Of a DNA stretch of 64,000 nucleotides, positions 59,001 through 64,000 are shown piece by piece; within the stretch, counting starts at the first letter, position 1; every line of letters starts with the position of its first letter. The DNA lies in NCBI GenBank assembly GCA_013407085.1, contig JACCGJ010014548.1, positions 8,592-72,591 on the forward strand. The letters are read 5' to 3'. A program made the translations under genes and the position numbers. Source of the DNA: Atriophallophorus winterbourni (taxonomy: Eukaryota > Platyhelminthes > Trematoda > Plagiorchiida > Microphallidae). The notes under the pieces are model-generated. The model had not been told where the DNA came from, made no database searches, and worked only from the letters and a program-made list of their open reading frames with translations.

Positions 59001-62000
59001 TTTGGGAGGTAGTACCTACAGGGTTGAAAAGAGTTTAGTTTAGCTTCACATATTTTAGGTAGCAAAGGATGAGTCTGGGGTAATACACTCGAATGATTAA
59101 ATTGACGACGTTAAGATGACTGAGAATTCAGAATTGACGGTCTTTCTGGACAGGTATGAATAATTAATAAATAAAAACATGACAATCTATCGTCGAACGG
59201 AAGAAATATCAAATGTGACGCATCAAGCCGAACCGATGTAGACGCCAAAACGACGTTTCACGGTGTGCGAAACGATAATATATATCCCATACCTTGGCTA
59301 ATATACCAGTGTGCAATAAGAAACAAGCCCAAGTATCGGGAATAGCAGTTTCGTTTTCAAATCCAGTTCAGTTGGAAAAAGCGGTTCAATACCAATACTT
59401 CGCCAAGTGTTACGTAACCTCCTTCCTCCATATAGTTCCTTTTCGGCACATAACCACCGACGCTTACTCTAAATTCCTTTCATAAATGCGTATAAGTGAA
59501 TTTTAAATGCGTAAACACGTACTGTAAAAGTAACCGCAAAAATATGCCTGACCAATTTGAAAGTGTAAAAATGTGGCTCCATCACTTAGTGTAGCCGATG
59601 CATTGTCTTCTTCACACTAACTTCTGTATGTGAGCGTGTGTGCATTTAAACGCATCCGCTAAATCTCATAATAAAGAAAAAGATCAAAAAAGATCATTTG
59701 CACACATTTCCATCACACACACACCCTCCCCACCATAAACACACTATAGATACATATTTATTTGCGAATTTGTACTCTTCACAATTTAACATTGTACTTT
59801 GTGCTGCCGTCAAAGGAGATACACTTAATACATTCCTCCATAGATAGCTAGTGCCTCATCCGTGCTAAGGAGCAAAGCTTTTGAATAAAACAGTAACGTT
59901 ATCAGCATTGTTTTTATGAACAGTATTGGTGCAAAGGATGTTATGGGATCACGAACGCCACTATTAATAAAGTCAACATAATTACTATTATTTCACAAGT
60001 GTTATAAATGAGCAACTCTTTTCGATTTAATCGACTAACATTAGCAGATAAGAAGAGCTAAATGACATTGCTTCCGTAGAAAATTGAAAACCATCACTAT
60101 TAAATCTCTCCTATTTCTTGTGTGTACGTTTCAGTTGACTGTAAAGTAAAAATACTGAACTGCGCAAAAAAAATCATACATAACTAGTTGGCAATAGTAA
60201 GGTACGCCGAACAAGCAACCCTTTTTAGTTTCGTTCGTGTAATTGCATTGTCATACATCTGTATCGAAACGTTCAGTTTGAAAAAAGCCCGAACCCTATG
60301 GGGTCTATCAAATTTGCGCGACATATCTATCGTGACATAATAAAATCAACAACGTGTAGCTGAATCGAGTACTGATAAGTTAAGTGAGCGATGAGTAAGA
60401 CTTATCAACTGGCGAAAATTGAGTACATTATTTTGTTTGAGTACTCAGCAAAACGGCACATCACACATTGAGTAAACTCGCAGCGAACGATAAGCGAGTG
60501 TCGGCATATATATCCGAGAATTGTGATCAGAAAAGAAGGAAGAGATGCTTAAAATCTCTTGCCATCATGTGTCGCGGAAAACAACTCATTGTTCACGCAG
60601 TTGAACGTGATAAAATGAAATTGTTTAATTTCATCGGGATTCGTGATGTCTACGAATGAATTTCAGCCAATTTCAGATAATTACCTAGCAGTTATTGAAT
60701 GACATCAGTTATATGTATATTTGGCCACCGGTAGTGAGCTGCATGCTGAAACATGTTGGAGTCTCACTACCATTTCTATTCCCCTATCATATCTGTCTAG
60801 GCCTGAGAAACCTGGCAGTAGTTTAGCCCACGTGCAGTCTCTGACTGTGCGGCACTTTGCCTGGATCAAGCTTGTGCTTTCATACCATACCATATGTATA
60901 TTTCAGACTGCTCTAAAAACATCCATGTATAAGCTCCACTGAAATGAATTTTAGGTGAAGAGCTTGCATAAACTATGAAATTGTTTTATCATTCCAGAGC
61001 AAGCTATTATTATCATCATAATCAAGGATGGCGTTGCATCAATATAAAGAACCAAATGCCGGATTTCTACACAATGGTGAAACAGTAAGCAAACCTTAAT
61101 AGAAAGACAGGTGCTGTATTTAAAAACTAAAGAATATGTAAAAGCATTGGCACAAACATGTCCATCGAATTAAACAACATTCAATTACTACCTTGAAACG
61201 TGTCCGACATCGATAGAGCATTCAATTAATATTGAAAAACGAGACATGGGATATCCTAATGCCATCGGATGCGTCAAAAAATTAGAAATAAAATTTTTGA
61301 TCACTTACCCTCTTTGTCATAAGCTGTCAAAGTAACCTCAGCGTTTGTACGAAACGGTTGATCTTGCCATTCGAACAAATTAAGTTTAGTGGAAGATGAT
61401 CCAGCATCTAATACAACGGCGTGCTGAAATTTACCAGTGATAAAAATATAAAATAAGGCAATGTTATTAATTGGTTACATCATAGTAGAATCAATATTAA
61501 ATAAAAACGCAGTTATATACAGCAATAATATGAAAAGCATTTTGATGTTTAACAATTGCTCCGCTGCGAGAATAAACTTATTAGATGACGTAGCGCAAAT
61601 GTTTGTAAAGCATCTGGTTGATATAACAATTCTGTGTACCTAACACTAAGCGTAAACAATGTTTCTTATTCCCATTTTCATAAATAACACACACATGTGG
61701 ACGCGAACTATGACTAAGATATAACTTTCGTTAATCTCTTCCTTGAAACATGATATAAACATAATCCATCCACGTGAAAGATTATTGATAGGATTCAAAT
61801 TAGGTTTTACACATATTAATTTATGATTTGTTCTCAAACTGAATTCTATTGCACGAAAAATAAGCAGCAATATTTTAATATAGATGAAATCATTTGTACA
61901 AGCCTACAATTTGATTTGTGACTGATATAACGTTTTTTATTTATCATTATTTATCTACCTGCAGTCCATAACAAAGGGAGTCTATTACAATTAATAACCA

Positions 62001-62324
62001 TTTGAATTATTCTCATTGAGCATTAATGAGTTATATAGAGTAAAAGCCAACACAATCTATAAACATTCCGAGAAATTTACGAATTATAAGTGCATTATTT
62101 GTCACAGTTGGTATTTTTATTATGAGATTGTATGTCTAATTACAGATGATGCAAATTGTTGTTCAATAATAGTTGTTGGTGTGTTATTGTAAAAAAGAAC
62201 TTACCATTTTGTGTGAATAGTTTGCAATACCAAATAACGTAACCACAACGAGTAAGCCGATGACTCCTAAGACGAGACCAACGCCAAACAGGATTTTGAG
62301 AACACGCGACCTTGATGGACTCAT
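40891..62324 (-). CDS. NTPDase1-like: Ecto-nucleoside triphosphate diphosphohydrolase (CD39-like apyrase), ten coding exons
   Basis: Ten coding exons, all with GT-AG borders and matching phases, give 505 residues, the usual size for cell-surface NTPDases. Order: N-terminal anchor (about 9-34); ACR1 VVLDAGSSSTK (43-53); ACR2 TPVYMAATAGMR (115-126); ACR3 LSGAEEGLYGW (164-174) with the expected catalytic glutamate; ACR4 LDLGGASTQ (199-207); cysteines in FLCFG, HPCL, PCSF and KFCFDG; ACR5 SWALGYML (447-454); C-terminal anchor (about 470-495); short cytoplasmic tail. N-glycosylation sites include NLS (106) and NSS (334). The family hydrolyses extracellular ATP and ADP with Ca/Mg; the schistosome homologue is on the tegument surface. 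Introns of 0.8-4.4 kb hold many mobile elements but no other recognised gene. A splice acceptor lies 17 nt before the ATG. Confidence 0.93.
41760..41960 (+). mobile_element. Solo Penelope-type terminal segment with degenerate hammerhead
   Basis: Diverged relative of 43210-43450 on the same strand. It keeps CTGACGA at 41888-41894, stem II GCTTCT/AGAAGC and GAAACATTACCAAAAA, but the self-complementary ACGT has become ACAT and stem I is mismatched. No coding sequence accompanies it. Confidence 0.6.
42221..42264 (-). ncRNA. Hammerhead motif in the Penelope element, 3' arm
   Basis: Minus-strand order: stem I TTGGT (42264-42260), CTGACGA, one extra A, stem II GCTTCTG/CAGAAGC with TGTT loop, GAAA, CGTT, stem I ACCAA (42225-42221). 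ACGT is self-complementary, so stem III would form only between two molecules or tandem units. The extra A next to stem II departs from the standard core. Confidence 0.6.
43363..43406 (+). ncRNA. Hammerhead motif in the Penelope element, inverted 5' arm
   Basis: Identical 44-nt motif on the opposite strand: TTGGT (43363-43367), CTGACGA (43368-43374), A, stem II 43376-43382 with 43387-43393, GAAA (43394-43397), CGTT, ACCAA (43402-43406). The predicted cut follows the T at 43401. Confidence 0.6.
43740..44115 (-). pseudogene. CR1/jockey-like LINE 3' end in NTPDase intron 9
   Basis: The minus strand encodes FFAVRVCFIWNNLPDYVVNS and PNQPMFKRSLYAFLTLNP up to a stop at about 43950, then a tail with GTGGTTTTTTGTAAAGC and GCTTTTTAGACCATTA. 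It is the terminal ORF2 motif plus 3' untranslated region of the family also at 24480-24750. Confidence 0.75.
45455..45583 (-). CDS. NTPDase1-like: NTPDase exon 9
   Basis: 43 codons between TGATTTTAG and CGC/GTAAGT. Encodes IQTEKYSEYSAKFCFDGYF and LLKNLGF, matching the EKYLSEYCFSGTYILSLL part of CD39. A longer open frame in another register overlaps it and is a shadow. Confidence 0.88.
48042..48158 (-). CDS. NTPDase1-like: NTPDase exon 8
   Basis: 39 codons between TTTCTGTCAG and GAG/GTAAGA. Encodes AYAGYSYVMQYFF and TFCSKPWSE, aligning with the FYFVMKFL...FCAQPWEE part of CD39. It has no internal ATG and is too short to be picked up as an open frame. Confidence 0.88.
48396..48423. repeat. 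(ATC)n microsatellite
   Basis: About nine perfect ATC units in NTPDase intron 7's downstream neighbour, intron 7 proper (48159-49075). Confidence 0.95.
49076..49222 (-). CDS. NTPDase1-like: NTPDase exon 7
   Basis: 49 codons between TTTTTAAACAG and CGG/GTAAGT. Contains FSGSGDAAECQKII and CSFNDVYQPTVRGEF, the latter a hallmark of surface NTPDases. Confidence 0.9.
49600..49945 (-). mobile_element. LINE 3' end, second copy of the 15.3-kb family
   Basis: Same orientation and order as 15298-15660: GGATATATGTAT, AACAAATCGTTA, GGAGGAGCAAAAGTAATTCC, CAACACAGTATTATTCAACA. On the minus strand the terminal NFFAVDVCF motif is still visible near 49905-49880, followed by a frameshift. It lies in NTPDase intron 6. 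Confidence 0.8.
50685..50834 (-). CDS. NTPDase1-like: NTPDase exon 6
   Basis: 50 codons between TTATTTTAG and GCG/GTAAGT. Contains KHPCLLSGYK and SSPCVTGSY, matching the paired cysteines that follow ACR4 in CD39 proteins. Confidence 0.88.
50914..51020 (-). mobile_element. Hammerhead SINE, subfamily 2, best core
   Basis: On the minus strand CTGATGA is intact, followed by CGGC, AAACTAACA, GAAACCGG and TTGTGGTCTG. With the other copies, the subfamily consensus would have stem II GGC/GCC closed by AAACA, but here the 3' strand has mutated. It lies in NTPDase intron 5. Confidence 0.6.
53210..53428 (-). CDS. NTPDase1-like: NTPDase exon 5: ACR4
   Basis: 73 codons between CGATTACAG and ATC/GTGAGT. 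Encodes GSLDLGGASTQISFVPEN and YNVYSHSFLCFGKNEFENR, both strongly conserved in the family. Confidence 0.93.
54018..54260 (+). mobile_element. Element C, full-length copy with 12-bp target duplication
   Basis: 243 bp flanked by TACCTTTCTAAT (54006-54017) and TACCTTTTTAAT (54261-54272), one mismatch. Sequence from CTGCGCGGATGTGCAGCC to the shared end CTTTCATACCATACC. With 1536-1784 it fixes the full length at about 243-249 bp. NTPDase intron 4. Confidence 0.8.
54299..54728. mobile_element. Two hammerhead elements head to head (palindrome)
   Basis: The left half (54305-54500) is a minus-strand hammerhead element with its module E; the right half (54540-54722) is a plus-strand copy whose module E is also recognisable (TTATCCAACAGTGTCATACA against the reverse complement of 54440-54465). 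Both 5' ends meet near 54515. The left core is CTGGTGA, the right is CTGACGA with a broken stem II, so neither is intact. CCTAGTTAA before and CCTTAGTTAA after may be the target duplication. Confidence 0.7.
54893..55065 (+). repeat. Module E, solo copy
   Basis: Matches 12232-12345, including GGCCACTGTTGCATAGGGTT, CGAACCACAATGTTCGAACA and TTCTTGGTCAAGCACTCAAG. GGTTCGTACAACGAACC forms a short hairpin. A GATGTGAGCAACACATC end resembles the terminus of subfamily 2 hammerhead repeats. Confidence 0.65.
55267..55438 (-). CDS. NTPDase1-like: NTPDase exon 4: ACR3
   Basis: Begins with the G completing a leucine codon after CTAAACAG and encodes MLSGAEEGLYGWVSVNN. The donor is GAG/GTACAT, the only one in the gene departing from GTRAGW, so it may be a weak splice site. 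Confidence 0.88.
56627..56663 (+). mobile_element. 37-bp element C insertion with 12-bp target duplication
   Basis: Only the last 37 bp of element C (CGGCACTTTGCCTGG to CATACA) lie between perfect direct repeats TCCGTGAATGTG at 56615-56626 and 56664-56675. NTPDase intron 3. Confidence 0.8.
58517..58667 (-). CDS. NTPDase1-like: NTPDase exon 3: ACR2
   Basis: Opens with AG completing the split GAG codon, encodes PGISAYVSRP and TPVYMAATAGMRLE, and ends TT/GTAAGT (phase 2). Confidence 0.92.
59688..59735 (-). mobile_element. Hammerhead SINE 3' end only
   Basis: The minus strand reads GGGGAGGGTGTGTGTGTG, ATGGAAATGTG and CAAATGATC, the 3' part of subfamily 1 after the ribozyme; the core is absent. 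NTPDase intron 2. Confidence 0.5.
60723..60891 (+). mobile_element. Element C, 5'-truncated, with 12-bp target duplication
   Basis: 169 bp from GGCCACCGGTAGTGAGC to CATACCATACC, flanked by perfect ATATGTATATTT repeats at 60711-60722 and 60892-60903. NTPDase intron 2. Confidence 0.85.
61309..61423 (-). CDS. NTPDase1-like: NTPDase exon 2: ACR1
   Basis: Starts with CAC after AAATTTCAG and ends GAG G/GTAAGT (phase 1). It encodes HAVVLDAGSSSTKLNLFEW, the phosphate-binding ACR1 loop. Confidence 0.92.
62205..62324 (-). CDS. NTPDase1-like: NTPDase exon 1: start and N-terminal anchor
   Basis: ATG at 62324-62322, 40 codons, donor ATG/GTAAGT. It encodes a basic MSPSRSR head and a hydrophobic segment. 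An upstream in-frame ATG exists, but the acceptor TTATTTCTAG at 62351-62342 places it in an intron or outron. Confidence 0.85.
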
Positions 62325-64000
62325 ATTTGCAGTTTGATTCACTAGAAATAATTGAAGTTTAAATTTCGAGATCATTGAGGAAATAAATCAATTTGAATGT
62401 TAGAAGCAAAAATTTTGAACATGACAATTGTTAGTTATGCTGTGCAAAATATAACCACAACATCCTAAGAAACAAAACTTTGATGGAAGCACCTACGAAT
62501 GGTAAACTACCATACAAAATAAAATAAAATAATCTTAAATTAATTGGGGAAAGCAGCAACAGGATTTGTTGAAAATTGAACACAGGCCAATTAAGCTAAC
62601 TGCCTCACATCTCCAACGTAATATGCATGTAATCATTATATGTGGACATATAGGTCCATAACAAAAGGAGAGTATTATTTTTGTTTCTGGTGAAATGCAT
62701 CATGATGAATTTTTCTTTAAAACGACTCAACAACCTACAAATTAAATCGAAATCGCTTGAAGAATATAACAAAATGATCGTGACTGACCGTAATTGTGCA
62801 CGATATACGTGATGGTCAGTCGTCAACTCAAATTCGAATTGCGTAACCCCAAACTACGGAGATATTTATAACAATAACAGACTGGTTGCTAAATCTCTAC
62901 ACACTTGAGGTATGACAGAATATGGGTACCAAAATAGCAATTTTAAACGAAGGCAAATATTAATAATACTATTCAATTCAGTATGACAATTTATGGGTTT
63001 ACAATTTTGATTGTTCAGTTTGGATAGCGTTTCAGCCAAATATATATCTCATGACATGATTCAACGCTCAAAAGGGGATGCACAGAGGGTTTGTCCAAAG
63101 AAGCACGCACATCAATATATTAAATGAAAACAGAAATGCGTCGTCAAAAACATCTTAGCCGTACAGCTTTTAGGCATATACTACCTAGACCCAGGATATT
63201 TTAAGATATGCATTATATGCTCTCGTTATAGCGAAAATTAAAAACGTAGAACAATAACCGAAAATCGTCACTCTTGTCGTATTTTACTGACCATAAGGAA
63301 GTTTGCTAACACATATACGCTTTTCTAACTATGAGCAAATAATGTCCGAAACACTTTCATTCAATATTACAAAACACATTAGTGCAATAGATTGGTGAGC
63401 AATGTTTTCATATCAAACAGATTGGTGGTGCCCTCAAAATGGAGAAAAAAACTCTACGGTGGCCGTCTATAAATAGGGCTTTGTTTTAGTGTTAGCCTTA
63501 GATTACAACTATGCGGAGACGGATTTCAGATTTTTGTTCACAAATATGTGATTTCCTGTGTAGCAAGCGAAACACATACCTAAGCAATGGCGCTGGCAAA
63601 TACGAAGTTCACAAGTTAAAATTCCTTAAAGTTAACACACATTTACAATTTGCGTTGCATAATATTTGGAATTTACGACTAACATGAACAGGATAATTGT
63701 AGCTGTGTTGTAAAATCATTTCTGAATGCTCATTGAAAAGGGAATAGCATTCTGTAAAGCAATCCTTAAGTTATCAGAGTGACTGAGTACGATTTCATAC
63801 AAAAATTGGCAAAATACTTAATTTTATCTCGCATATAAAAGTTCTCATCTTCAGTATCAGCAAATCAGTATAAATCATTGAAATAAAATGAGAAAACAAA
63901 AAGACATTTTATCTGAACTTCACGCATTCAAAGACAGGATTACCTGTTTATTTAAATATATCGTTCAAATAACTGGATCTAGTAGGCAAATTAGTCATTT
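62325..64000. other. Upstream region of the NTPDase gene
   Basis: The 3' splice site ending at 62342 leaves 17 nt of leader before the ATG. No upstream exon was identified. A near-palindromic TATAAATA-like element lies at about 63469-63477 (CTATAAATAG). Frames at 62605-62826 (-) and elsewhere are not convincing. Confidence 0.35.

Noticed and set aside
63465..63480. TATAAATA element as the NTPDase promoter
   Set aside because: It is over 1 kb from the start codon, near-palindromic so without clear direction, and no transcript start can be placed.

Overview
The window looks like nuclear DNA of a flatworm, most probably a digenean trematode (fluke). Genes are spread over tens of kilobases with kilobase-sized introns and GT-AG splice sites, intergenic DNA is AT-rich and packed with decayed non-LTR retrotransposons, and there are short interspersed repeats carrying a hammerhead ribozyme, a feature well known from schistosomes and other trematodes. 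No bacterial, organellar or viral organisation is visible. The organism call is an inference from these features; no species can be named.

Only two ordinary genes can be reconstructed. (1) A two-exon gene at 2616-6778 (+) encodes a 242-residue Sec20/BNIP1-type ER SNARE; its 3.4-kb intron holds an antisense RTE-type LINE remnant. (2) A ten-coding-exon gene at 40891-62324 (-) encodes a complete 505-residue CD39-like ecto-nucleoside triphosphate diphosphohydrolase (NTPDase/apyrase) with both terminal membrane anchors and all five apyrase conserved regions; every exon junction keeps phase.

Most of the rest is mobile-element debris. 0-2.6 kb: a dispersed repeat and a LINE reverse-transcriptase fragment interrupted by a 249-bp SINE-like insert (element C). 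7-15 kb: a LINE endonuclease fragment, element C and the hammerhead repeats. 15-22 kb: a LINE 3' end, a weak gypsy RNase H remnant, then largely featureless DNA. 23-40 kb: an almost continuous graveyard of at least two LINE families, a Penelope-like GIY-YIG endonuclease fragment with a hammerhead motif, a tRNA-Gly-like pseudogene and a near-complete but 3'-truncated LINE on the minus strand (32.9-36.1 kb). The NTPDase introns host a Penelope-like element with 13-bp target duplications and two facing hammerhead motifs, LINE 3' ends, four element C copies or fragments (only one of them full length) and several hammerhead repeats.

The most interesting system is the set of ribozyme-bearing retroelements. 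A trematode-type hammerhead SINE is present in about nine copies, two of them with clear 13- and 16-bp target-site duplications and one pair arranged as a head-to-head palindrome. Penelope-like elements independently carry a different hammerhead design. In several copies stem III reduces to a self-complementary tetranucleotide or hexanucleotide, suggesting cleavage as dimers. A second SINE-like family (element C) also shows target-site duplications, including an insertion only 37 bp long.
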